DNA of 10,318 bases. It comes from Pseudomonadota bacterium (GTDB lineage: Bacteria > Pseudomonadota > Gammaproteobacteria > SZUA-229). The translations under genes were made by a program, and so were the position numbers. How positions within the stretch are numbered: the stretch's first letter is position 1; the number at the start of each line of letters is the position of its first letter. The notes under the pieces were generated by a model that searched no databases, was not told the origin of the DNA, and was given only the letters and a program-made list of their open reading frames with translations. The stretch spans positions 1 through 10,318 of the forward strand of contig JADFWF010000184.1 in NCBI GenBank assembly GCA_015222965.1, written 5' to 3'. Of the stretch, positions 1 through 7,004 are shown piece after piece.

Positions 1-28
1 AAATAAAACCTGAGCAAAAACCTCATTT

Positions 29-46
29 CGGCGTTACAATACGCCG
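29..46. promoter_or_regulatory. GC-rich hairpin with embedded TACAAT, upstream of glnS
   Basis: Positions 29-34 (CGGCGT) and 41-46 (ACGCCG) form a perfect 6-bp inverted repeat around the loop TACAAT. The loop is itself a good -10 hexamer for a + strand promoter serving glnS, but the matching -35 (TGAGCA at 11-16, 18-bp spacer) is poor, with 3 of 6 bases. No T-tract follows on either strand, so a terminator of the preceding gene is possible but not typical. Either reading is inference. Confidence 0.25.
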
Positions 47-68
47 CTGATTTATCACTCTAAAAATA

Positions 69-1751
69 ATGCACTCTATGTCAGCTGAAGACGAAATCAC
101 TACACCAACCAACTTTATCCGTAACATCATTCAGGGTGATCTGGATTCGGGTAAACACGAGGCCATTCAAACCCGCTTTCCACCAGAACCGAACGGGTAT
201 CTGCATATCGGACATGCTAAATCCATCTGTCTGAATTTTGGTGTCGCTGAAGATTTCAAAGGCCAGTGCAACCTGCGCTTTGATGATACCAATCCGGAAA
301 AGGAAGATATCGAATACGTTAATGCCATTATCGAGGATGTGAAATGGCTGGGTTTTGAATGGGCAGGCCTGTATCACTCGTCTGATTATTTTCAGCAGTT
401 ATATGACTACGCAGTGGATCTGATCAATCAGGGCAAAGCCTACGTTGACTCACTCACTGCTGAAGAGATACGTGAATATCGCGGCACCCTGACCGAAGCC
501 GGTAAAGAGAGCCCTGACCGCAACCGCAGCATCGAAGAAAACCTCGACCTGTTTGCGCGCATGCGTGCCGGCGAATACGAAGACGGTAAATACCTGTTGC
601 GCGCAAAGATTGATATGGCATCACCCAACATCAATATGCGTGACCCGGCACTCTATCGTATCAAAAAAGCGCACCACCAGCGTACCGGTGATGAATGGCC
701 GATCTATCCGATGTACGATTACACGCACTGTATCTCTGATGCTATCGAAAACATCACACATTCATTATGTACGCTGGAATTTGAAGACCACCGCCCGTTA
801 TACGACTGGGTACTGGACGAAGTAAAAACACCCTGTCATCCGCGGCAGATCGAGTTCGCCCGGCTACAGCTGAAATACACTATTACCAGTAAACGCAAAC
901 TGAATCAGCTGGTAACAGACAAACATGTCGATGGCTGGGATGACCCGCGCATGCCAACCATCTCCGGCTTACGCCGCCGCGGTTATACAGCGGCGTCTAT
1001 CCGTGATTTCTGTGACCGCATCGGTGTTACCAAAAAAGACAGCTTCATCGAAGTAGCCGTACTGGAAAACAGCATCCGCGAAGATCTAAATGAACACGCG
1101 GTTCGCGTTATGGGTGTATTAAAGCCGTTAAAAGTCACCATCGAAAATTATCCTGATGGCCAGGTAGAAGAGCTGACGGCGAAAAACCACCCACAGAAAG
1201 AAGAGATGGGAACACGTCCGATAAGCTTTTCAAAAACTATCTATATCGAACGTGACGACTTTCTCGAAGATGCGCCGAAGAAATTTTTCCGCTTATCCGT
1301 CGGCCGTGAAGTACGTTTGCGTTACGCCTACTACATCACCTGCACCGATTTCGTAAAAGACGATAACGGTGAAGTCATCGAATTGATCTGTACTTACGAT
1401 CCTGAGACCAAAGGCGGTTCATCGCCCGACGGCAGAAAAGTAAAAGGCACCATCCACTGGGTATCTGCCGGGCATGCGATCGATGCGACGGTGAATGTGT
1501 ATGATCGTCTATTCACCCATCCCAATCCAGCATCGAGTGAAGATATTACTGAGCACCTGAACCCGGAGTCTTTAACCGTGTTAAACAACTGCAAGCTGGA
1601 AGCATGCCTTGCTAAGGCTGCAGCGGATACACCCTACCAGTTTGAACGCACAGGATATTTTATTAAGGACAAAAAAGCCGAGACCTTAACCTTTAATCGC
1701 ACGGTCACCCTGCGCGACACCTGGGCGAAACTGGACAAACAAAATCAGTAG
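69..1751 (+). CDS. glnS: Glutaminyl-tRNA synthetase (GlnRS), class I
   Basis: Cytoplasmic enzyme that charges tRNA-Gln with glutamine using ATP. The 560 residues match the usual length (E. coli 554) and the protein is similar to E. coli GlnRS from end to end. The Rossmann catalytic domain carries the HIGH signature (HIGH at 46-49, within [12 protein letters not shown]) and the FDDTNP segment (71-76). The second class I signature, MSK in E. coli, here reads TSK (273-275, in YTITSKRKL). The anticodon-binding beta-barrels fill about residue 345 to the end, with the conserved DGRKVKG and RDTWAK near the C terminus. Two starts are possible: ATG at 69, or ATG at 78 (residue 4), which aligns better with the E. 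coli N terminus MSEAE. Neither has a clear Shine-Dalgarno sequence. A bacterium with GlnRS charges tRNA-Gln directly and need not use the GatCAB transamidation route for it. Confidence 0.98.
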   Translation: MHSMSAEDEITTPTNFIRNIIQGDLDSGKHEAIQTRFPPEPNGYLHIGHAKSICLNFGVAEDFKGQCNLRFDDTNPEKEDIEYVNAIIEDVKWLGFEWAGLYHSSDYFQQLYDYAVDLINQGKAYVDSLTAEEIREYRGTLTEAGKESPDRNRSIEENLDLFARMRAGEYEDGKYLLRAKIDMASPNINMRDPALYRIKKAHHQRTGDEWPIYPMYDYTHCISDAIENITHSLCTLEFEDHRPLYDWVLDEVKTPCHPRQIEFARLQLKYTITSKRKLNQLVTDKHVDGWDDPRMPTISGLRRRGYTAASIRDFCDRIGVTKKDSFIEVAVLENSIREDLNEHAVRVMGVLKPLKVTIENYPDGQVEELTAKNHPQKEEMGTRPISFSKTIYIERDDFLEDAPKKFFRLSVGREVRLRYAYYITCTDFVKDDNGEVIELICTYDPETKGGSSPDGRKVKGTIHWVSAGHAIDATVNVYDRLFTHPNPASSEDITEHLNPESLTVLNNCKLEACLAKAAADTPYQFERTGYFIKDKKAETLTFNRTVTLRDTWAKLDKQNQ

Positions 1752-1770
1752 AACCCTCATCATCTGTAAG

Positions 1771-1798
1771 AACCCGGCACTTGACTGAGAGCCGGGTT
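1771..1798 (+). terminator. Hairpin after glnS, probable terminator without a T-tract
   Basis: AACCCGGC (1771-1778) pairs perfectly with GCCGGGTT (1791-1798) around a 12-nt loop, 19 nt past the glnS stop. The stem is GC-rich and well placed to end the glnS transcript, but the bases after it (ATCAACACC) are not a U-run. It may be a weak or Rho-assisted terminator, or a 3' end stabilising structure. Confidence 0.45.
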
Positions 1799-1815
1799 AT
1801 CAACACCCCACTACT

Positions 1816-1840
1816 CTTGATCTACAAAACCCAGATCAAG
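1816..1840. promoter_or_regulatory. Perfect 8-bp inverted repeat upstream of the yceI-like gene
   Basis: CTTGATCT (1816-1823) and AGATCAAG (1833-1840) are exact reverse complements separated by 9 nt. The repeat lies about 56 bp before the start codon and just upstream of AT-rich -10 candidates (TAAAAT at 1862-1867, TATAGT at 1867-1872), for which no convincing -35 was found. The position suits an operator for a dimeric regulator, but a simple hairpin in the glnS-yceI spacer is equally possible. Confidence 0.3.
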
Positions 1841-1895
1841 TCCGCACCCTGTTTTCGCGTTTAAAATATAGTGGAGGGTTGTCGGGGGTGGTGTA

Positions 1896-2561
1896 ATGCG
1901 TGCACTAATTCTACTGTCACTAATATTTTTTTCGTTTCCAGTCTCTGCTTTACAGTCGGCGGATGATGGGCGTATCTGTGCCCCGTTTCGCGGCGGTATC
2001 GTAGATCCGGCCATAATCAAATCAATGCTGCTAGCAAGTGAAGAAGGACGTCTCTACCGGATCAAACCGAAGAGCTCTACCGTAGGTTTTTGTGTCAACA
2101 GCGTAGCCGGTCGGGTCGAAGCACGTTTCAAAGGAATACAGGGCGGTCTTGCACTGCGTAGGGAGGTATGGGGAGATAAATCACAGATGCTGGTAATGGT
2201 TGACACCAACACGCTTGCCATGGAAAGGGACTATCTCCAGAACATGCTCAAAAGCGAATACTTTCTCGACACCTATACTTATTCAAAAATTTTGTTCGTC
2301 AGTAAAAAACTCTGGTGGCGGAACGACGACACCGCCTTTCTCGAAGGCTTGCTGACCATGCATGGCGTAACCAGGCCAATATATTTCAATGTGAGAATAA
2401 CGACCGTGCCAAACACAGATCCTCAAAGCGTCGCTGATATCGTTGTTACCGCAAAATCATTTATCAAGCGCTCAGACTTTGATATGGACGACTTAACACT
2501 TCTTGTCAGCGACTCTGTTGAACTGTGCATGCGGATAGAAGCAAAATTGTTCAGCAGATAA
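1896..2561 (+). CDS. Secreted YceI-family protein
   Basis: 221 residues. A Sec signal peptide occupies residues 1-18 (charged MR, hydrophobic run, PVSA before the likely cleavage site), so the product is probably periplasmic. Residues ~53-218 look like a YceI domain (PF04264), a lipocalin-like barrel that binds long isoprenoid-type lipids in studied members. Visible hallmarks are YRIKPKSSTVGF (54-65), the VDTNTL and RDYLQNMLKSEYFLD blocks (102-125), FLEGLLTMHGVTRP (148-161) and a closing IVVTAKSFIKRSDF segment. A 34-residue extension before the domain carries Cys28; further cysteines are C66 and C211. The histidine usual after the first core strand (VxFxVxH) is not present; the sequence reads GFCVNS. 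ATG at 1896 follows a GGGGGTG run (1884-1890) that can act as ribosome binding site. The ligand and role are unknown. The gene is separated from glnS by hairpins and probably has its own promoter. Confidence 0.85.
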   Translation: MRALILLSLIFFSFPVSALQSADDGRICAPFRGGIVDPAIIKSMLLASEEGRLYRIKPKSSTVGFCVNSVAGRVEARFKGIQGGLALRREVWGDKSQMLVMVDTNTLAMERDYLQNMLKSEYFLDTYTYSKILFVSKKLWWRNDDTAFLEGLLTMHGVTRPIYFNVRITTVPNTDPQSVADIVVTAKSFIKRSDFDMDDLTLLVSDSVELCMRIEAKLFSR

Positions 2562-2705
2562 CAGTGACTGCATATCAGTATTTCCCTACACGACTATCCA
2601 TAACTGTCTGACAGAAAAAATTAGCCATAAAAACTTCCTGTTGTTACAGTCTATAACACTGCTCAGGTATTCAGCAGAGAGAAAAAATGGACTAAAAAGG
2701 GAAGA

Positions 2706-2810
2706 ATGAATATGGACACACTCAGATACATCTACAACGAATTTTGCTGCTTCATCAAATCAAGTTTTGATATTTCATTACAAAAGATTCAGCAAGTTTT
2801 TAATCGATAG
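2706..2810 (+). CDS. Possible 34-codon small ORF in the convergent gap
   Basis: ATG at 2706, with a second in-frame ATG at 2712, opens 34 codons ending in TAG at 2808-2810. The predicted peptide begins MNMDTLRYIYNEF, contains a CC pair and has no long hydrophobic segment. A purine-rich AAAGGGAAG stretch lies immediately upstream, about 9 nt before the second ATG, which is the ORF's main support. No strong promoter was found. No family is recognised, and an ORF this short in AT-rich intergenic DNA can easily arise by chance. The rest of the 2562-2845 gap holds no clear terminator for either converging gene. Confidence 0.2.
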   Translation: MNMDTLRYIYNEFCCFIKSSFDISLQKIQQVFNR

Positions 2811-2845
2811 ACGAACTTAACACGTGCACGCTTTACCTGGCCGCA

Positions 2846-5242
2846 CTAAGCTGCACCCCAGTTTTCACGCTCGAGTGCTTTCACCATCTCGGCGCCTGTG
2901 GCATAACGTTTTTCAGGTTTTTTCTGCAATGCTTTATTGATGATACGCGTAGCACTGGCAGGAAGGTCAGCACGCACATCTCTGATCGGACGATATTTTT
3001 TATTGGTGATCTTATACGCCAGATTTGCCAGACTGTCGGCGGTAAAGGGCAAGGTTCCAGTGAGTAATTGATAAAAACTGACACCCAGTGCATAGATATC
3101 TGCACGACCATCAACACGAGAGCCCGTCATCTGTTCCGGCGCCATATAAGATGGGCTACCCATAAAACTGCCGGTTCGTGTTTTTACCGAGTCCGTAATA
3201 CGCGCTATACCAAAATCGGTAATCTTAATCTGCTTGTCCTGGGGGTCGTACATGATGTTGCCTGGTTTGATATCGCGATGCACGATATTCTGCGCATGCG
3301 CATAATCCAGTGCTTGCGCGACGACCAGAATGATGCGGTAAACTTCACGCACCGGCAACAATGCTTCACTCATGGTGTAATCAGACAGCGGTACACCTGA
3401 AACAAAATCCATAGCGATAAAAGCAAAATCCCGCTCTTCGCCCATGTCGTACACGGTAACAATATTGCTGTGGCTCAAACGGCCCGCAGCCTCTGCTTCG
3501 CGGAAGAAACGGTTCTTGACCTTGTTTAATTCTTTTTTGCTGAACTGAGAATAATCGAGTGTTTTGATCGCGACCTGCCGATTGATCTTAGGATCTCTGC
3601 CCAGGTAGACCACACCCATCGCACCGCGGCCCAGTTCCCGCTCGATCTTGTAACGGCCAAATTCCGGCAGCTCCATCTGTGAGCGTACCAGTGTTTTCTG
3701 TAACTGATTTGGCGATAAAACTTTTGTCTCCTCAGAGGTAAAACCGACGATCGACGAGATACGTTTCTGAATGTCTCTATAATTTTTTTGACGGTCGTTT
3801 ATTTCGCTATACATCTGCAACGCCCTGTCGTATTGCCGCTTACGCTCAAAACCCAGACCGATCTCATATAGATCAGCAAGTACACCCTCTTCAGAACCAC
3901 ACTTCAACAAGCTGGTAATCGCTGTTTCATAATCACCTTTTTCATACTGGTAATGACCCAGCTGAAACCATGCATCAAGCTGTTGCTTCATCAGACTGTT
4001 TAATATCGCCTGCCCCGACGTATAGACATAGACCACTAGCTGTCCGATCAGCATGAGTAACAAAATGTTAATCGTCGGCCACCAGATACTTTTCAATATC
4101 AACAACACTGGCTGCACTGCGATGATACCCATCACTAAAAACGCTCCCAAGAACAGGCCGCTTGATTTCGACAGCAGCGGCAACAGCCATAATAAATAAA
4201 TTACTACGACTGCGAGTAGTGCAGGTAATAACCACCAGCTAATCGAAGGTGTGTAATAAATTGCTTTTAACTGCAGGCTGCTGAGAGAATCCGCCAGTAT
4301 CTGCAATCGATTTATATCCTGACCGATCAATACGATCCTGTCTTTATAATAAGTATTTGGCTTTTTAGCTGATACCTGCAGAGGCTGTGCATTCAGCTCG
4401 GTATGCCGGCCGGTCAAGCTAGAGAAATAGTTAAAAACCTTGCCTGATAGATTTATCGGTATATGCCGATTTTCCAGTTGAATCAGTCCTGCTTCACTCC
4501 AGCTCAACTGGCCGGCTTCCTGAAAACGGCTGTACACAGCCAGCGTCAGATCAGGCAGAGAAAAGTCCCTTGCCTCGTCATACCAGATCAACGGTTGCTC
4601 ATCAGCCGCTTGTGGATTGAACGGATAAACCCGATAGGGCAACTGGGTATTGGTTAATCTGAACGTCTGTACATCCGGCAGGAATACCGCCGGGATATAT
4701 TGCCGCCAGCCATCCTTATAAAGCAGCGACTCGGTATAAGGTATGTAATTCTGCTGATCAGGCACACTGGTATATTGCGTCAGAAATACGTGCTGGTTTT
4801 CCAGCATCCAGGCCAGCTTGTTACGCTCACCCTTCGTAGGCTGCCACTGCTGCTCTTCTTCCTTATCGCTGACCGGTCTGTCTTTTGATTTTTTAGATTT
4901 TGACTTTCCTGATTTTACTTTCGGCTTCTCTTCTTCTAGAGGCAGATAATCCATCTGCGGAAAATCATCACTCAGCCAGACGATTTCAGCCGCCTGTGAT
5001 TTTCGTAACTTACGCAGAAAAAAACGAAACTCTCTGATCCCATCCGGTGTCTGCAGGCGCGCTTCGTCAAGCTGAATCACACGGAAATCATTTTGTGCAG
5101 TTTGTACAGGTAACAGGTGGCTGGCGAAACGGAACATCTGTGCGTCCAGCCAGCGTATCGTACTATTTTGCGATGAAAATAAAATCAGCAGAAAGCAGAA
5201 AACGATAAATACAGAAAAATAAAGTCGTCGATGCTGATTCAA
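2846..5242 (-). CDS. Transmembrane Ser/Thr protein kinase with CHASE2-like sensor and TPR linker
   Basis: 798 residues. Order: TM1 (~7-23); periplasmic CHASE2-like sensor (~24-333, ending in the typical YYKDRIVLIG at 298-307); TM2-TM4 (~336-357, 362-383, 389-408); TPR-like helices (~421-490, including GHYQYEKGDYETAI); Hanks-type kinase (~530-795). Four helices put the sensor outside and the kinase inside. The kinase looks active: glycine loop GRGAMG 538-543, VAIK with K560, probable alpha-C E582, HRDIKPGN 655-662 (D657), DFG 676-678, APE 701-703. It is an RD kinase with candidate activation-loop threonines T688 and T690. A Lys/Glu/Ser-rich low-complexity stretch (~103-140) interrupts the sensor. 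The start is TTG: an in-frame TAA lies five codons upstream, and the next Met (residue 36) would remove TM1. Substrates are unknown. No phosphatase or FHA gene is adjacent. It follows two barrel-protein genes on the same strand after a 225-bp gap. Confidence 0.93.
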   Translation of the reverse strand: MNQHRRLYFSVFIVFCFLLILFSSQNSTIRWLDAQMFRFASHLLPVQTAQNDFRVIQLDEARLQTPDGIREFRFFLRKLRKSQAAEIVWLSDDFPQMDYLPLEEEKPKVKSGKSKSKKSKDRPVSDKEEEQQWQPTKGERNKLAWMLENQHVFLTQYTSVPDQQNYIPYTESLLYKDGWRQYIPAVFLPDVQTFRLTNTQLPYRVYPFNPQAADEQPLIWYDEARDFSLPDLTLAVYSRFQEAGQLSWSEAGLIQLENRHIPINLSGKVFNYFSSLTGRHTELNAQPLQVSAKKPNTYYKDRIVLIGQDINRLQILADSLSSLQLKAIYYTPSISWWLLPALLAVVVIYLLWLLPLLSKSSGLFLGAFLVMGIIAVQPVLLILKSIWWPTINILLLMLIGQLVVYVYTSGQAILNSLMKQQLDAWFQLGHYQYEKGDYETAITSLLKCGSEEGVLADLYEIGLGFERKRQYDRALQMYSEINDRQKNYRDIQKRISSIVGFTSEETKVLSPNQLQKTLVRSQMELPEFGRYKIERELGRGAMGVVYLGRDPKINRQVAIKTLDYSQFSKKELNKVKNRFFREAEAAGRLSHSNIVTVYDMGEERDFAFIAMDFVSGVPLSDYTMSEALLPVREVYRIILVVAQALDYAHAQNIVHRDIKPGNIMYDPQDKQIKITDFGIARITDSVKTRTGSFMGSPSYMAPEQMTGSRVDGRADIYALGVSFYQLLTGTLPFTADSLANLAYKITNKKYRPIRDVRADLPASATRIINKALQKKPEKRYATGAEMVKALERENWGAA

Positions 5243-5280
5243 TGAGGTGCCTGTTTAATAATCCAGAATGTATCAACCCT

Positions 5281-5308
5281 GTTATAGCTATTACTTTTTC
5301 GAAGTCAT
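5281..5308 (-). promoter_or_regulatory. Candidate sigma-70 promoter of the kinase gene
   Basis: Read on the - strand: ATGACT (-35, 5308-5303, 4 of 6 matches to TTGACA), a 16-bp spacer and TATAAC (-10, 5286-5281, 5 of 6). Transcription would begin near 5274, giving a leader of about 32 nt before the TTG start. It suggests the kinase can be expressed apart from the barrel-protein genes upstream. Confidence 0.35.
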
Positions 5309-5341
5309 TTTCGATTTGATTACATTCATCTTTAAAGTCCA

Positions 5342-5355
5342 TCTAGTATAGTAGA
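5342..5355. promoter_or_regulatory. Near-palindromic 14-mer upstream of the kinase promoter
   Basis: TCTAGTATAGTAGA equals its own reverse complement at 12 of 14 positions. It sits about 35 bp upstream of the -35 candidate of the kinase gene, where an activator or repressor site might lie. It also contains an alternative - strand -10 hexamer (TATACT, 5350-5345) that lacks a good -35. The remainder of the 5243-5467 gap shows no other strong signal and no clear terminator for the barrel gene that ends at 5468. Confidence 0.2.
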
Positions 5356-5467
5356 CGGATGCAGATTTTCATTCAGGAATAGCGAAAAGAGAAGGTCTAT
5401 TGCAGACAGACTGACTGCATATTTATTTTGTGAACCTGGGTGACCGATGACTAACGACACACAGGCA

Positions 5468-6307
5468 TCAATATTTCAATACCAGGAAGGCTTGCACAGC
5501 ATTATATTGATACGTCAGCGTATTGATAAAAACAACACCGTTTTGCCGTACGCTCACATTAAATGTCGTTAATGAGGCGCCCAGTCCCAGGTTATTATTG
5601 AAATAATATTCTGCGACCAGGTTTAAATTGAGGATGCGACCTTCGATATCACCGACGGTTAAATCCAGATACCGCGCTGAAACACGTGCACGCCACTGTT
5701 GATTGAATTCATAAGCAGCTTTCACCCCGATCAGGGGTAAGGGCGCTACCACGCGCTGGTTAGATTGATAGTCAGTGCGAAACTCTGCCTGATCTGATCC
5801 TTCCAGGACAACTTCTCCGGCAGCCGACACCTCCACTAGCGAATTCATCCAGTAGATCCCGCCAGTAACGCCAACTTCTGCTTCCGGTGTCTTATAAAAG
5901 CTGTAGATATACTCTATATCGAATGTATGCGTATTTGCCTCCACCCCTATAGAAGCACCTGATTTGATGATATTACCGTCAATATCAATATCTTTTTGGG
6001 AAGTAACCAGCGAGGTGCGCTTTATAGGCATATAAAGCAGGCTCAATCGATGGCGATCAGCCATACGCCAGCTGCCTCTGACCCAGCCTAGTCGCACTGT
6101 AGTATCAAGGCCGAGCACATCTTCTAAATCAATCTCTTTATCTACAGAATCATCACGAGAATTGATGCTTATCTTTGAATCATAGTCTGTTACCGAGCCG
6201 CCAATCGTTAACTGATATCTCTCATCAAAAGCTGCTTGCAGAGGTGTCATTACACTGCACACCGCAAGCAGAGCAACTGATCGGAATTTATATTGATTAA
6301 ATAACAT
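5468..6307 (-). CDS. Outer-membrane beta-barrel protein, family not identified
   Basis: 279 residues with an N-terminal signal peptide (~1-25, hydrophobic VALLAVCSVM, cleavage near LQA|AF). The mature part is rich in alternating strand patterns with aromatic girdles (GVKAAYEFNQQW, RARVSARYLDL, LNLVAEYYFNNNLGLGA). It ends in a hydrophobic-alternating stretch finishing with Tyr (AFLVLKY), the kind of C-terminal beta-signal recognised by the BAM complex. Roughly 10-12 strands would fit the length. An acidic loop follows the first strand (SRDDSVDKEIDLEDVLGLD, ~50-68). No enzyme motif is visible. The ATG at 6307 has only a weak purine stretch (GAAAAAG) before it. The gene lies 57 nt downstream of another barrel gene and is probably co-transcribed with it. 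Function (porin-like, adhesin or structural) cannot be told. Confidence 0.8.
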   Translation of the reverse strand: MLFNQYKFRSVALLAVCSVMTPLQAAFDERYQLTIGGSVTDYDSKISINSRDDSVDKEIDLEDVLGLDTTVRLGWVRGSWRMADRHRLSLLYMPIKRTSLVTSQKDIDIDGNIIKSGASIGVEANTHTFDIEYIYSFYKTPEAEVGVTGGIYWMNSLVEVSAAGEVVLEGSDQAEFRTDYQSNQRVVAPLPLIGVKAAYEFNQQWRARVSARYLDLTVGDIEGRILNLNLVAEYYFNNNLGLGASLTTFNVSVRQNGVVFINTLTYQYNAVQAFLVLKY

Positions 6308-6364
6308 GCTTTTTCAGTGGCTCAAGCGGTCTGAATGTGAAAGAGGAAGATAGAGACATCATCG

Positions 6365-6997
6365 TTAAAAGCGGTAACCCACACCGATACTCAAGGCATT
6401 GATGGTAAGATCAAAAGGGAAATCTGACTGCCCTTGAAAAACATCCAGCTGTTTCATATGCCTTAACTCCAGCTGTACGATGACGTTTTCAGTAACATAG
6501 TGCGCGCCGCCGATACTGGCGTAATACCCTGTTCCTTTATCCGTTGCCGAAATTATTCCTCCCGGGATGCCTTCAGCAAAATATTCTTCGACTTCCAGTT
6601 CTGTCTGCCAGTAGAGCAGACCCATGCGGCCATAGATTTCATAGGGCGCAGAAAATCGATAACGGGGTTTGATACCGAGCAGAACTGAAGATGTCTGTAT
6701 GCTGGCACGGTAAGTACCAACGACGTCCGTGCGATCCTGATCCAGTGTTTTTGCCGTTGTTACCAAACCGATATCAGCAGCCAGCCAGTTGTTAAAGTAA
6801 TAGTTATAATGCACAGCAATCGCCTTGCCGCTATGAAATTCATCATTACCGCCGGCTTCCATCTTTGTCAGCATCAGGTTGACGTCGAGCTGCATGCTGT
6901 TAACAGATGTGTCCTCAACAGGCGAACCCTCAGCATACGTGACTTCAGCCATCCATAAGACAAACAGAAAAATAAACAGCTGTTTTAAAATAGACAT
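6365..6997 (-). CDS. Small outer-membrane beta-barrel protein (OmpA/OmpW-like barrel fold)
   Basis: 210 residues with a signal peptide (1-22, cleavage after TYA). The mature ~188 residues read as an eight-strand barrel of the general outer membrane protein beta-barrel type (PF13505-like). Strand segments include AIAVHYNYYFNNWLAADIGL, VLLGIKPRYRF, IYGRMGLLYWQTELEV, GYYASIGGAHYV and a final LSIGVGYRF with C-terminal Phe, a classic beta-signal. There is no OmpA-type peptidoglycan-binding domain. The start codon lies 7 nt after the stop of the upstream lipoprotein gene and has no clear Shine-Dalgarno sequence, which suggests translational coupling. Similar small barrels usually serve as structural proteins or narrow channels; the specific role here is unknown. 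Confidence 0.83.
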   Translation of the reverse strand: MSILKQLFIFLFVLWMAEVTYAEGSPVEDTSVNSMQLDVNLMLTKMEAGGNDEFHSGKAIAVHYNYYFNNWLAADIGLVTTAKTLDQDRTDVVGTYRASIQTSSVLLGIKPRYRFSAPYEIYGRMGLLYWQTELEVEEYFAEGIPGGIISATDKGTGYYASIGGAHYVTENVIVQLELRHMKQLDVFQGQSDFPFDLTINALSIGVGYRF

Positions 6998-7004
6998 CGC
7001 GAAG

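Noticed and set aside
553..825. 90-codon open frame inside glnS on the same strand
   Set aside because: It is a shifted-frame shadow of the glnS catalytic domain with no own start signal.
1811..2020. 69-codon open frame on the - strand across the start of the yceI-like gene
   Set aside because: It lies antisense to the signal peptide region of a clear gene and has no protein family character.
5401..5419. Small inverted repeat TGCAG/CTGCA in the gap after the larger barrel gene
   Set aside because: The 5-bp stem has no T-run behind it in the direction of the barrel gene, so it does not make a convincing terminator.
2565..5422. The 11-mer TGACTGCATAT occurs at 2565-2575 and 5412-5422, bracketing the kinase gene in direct orientation
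   Set aside because: Several 11-base matches are expected by chance in 10 kb. The match does not extend, and no transposase or integrase is present, so it is not evidence of a mobile unit.
5448..5573. Short + strand open frame from ATG at 5448
   Set aside because: Most of it is antisense to the C-terminal end of the 279-residue barrel protein. It has no ribosome binding site and no recognisable feature.
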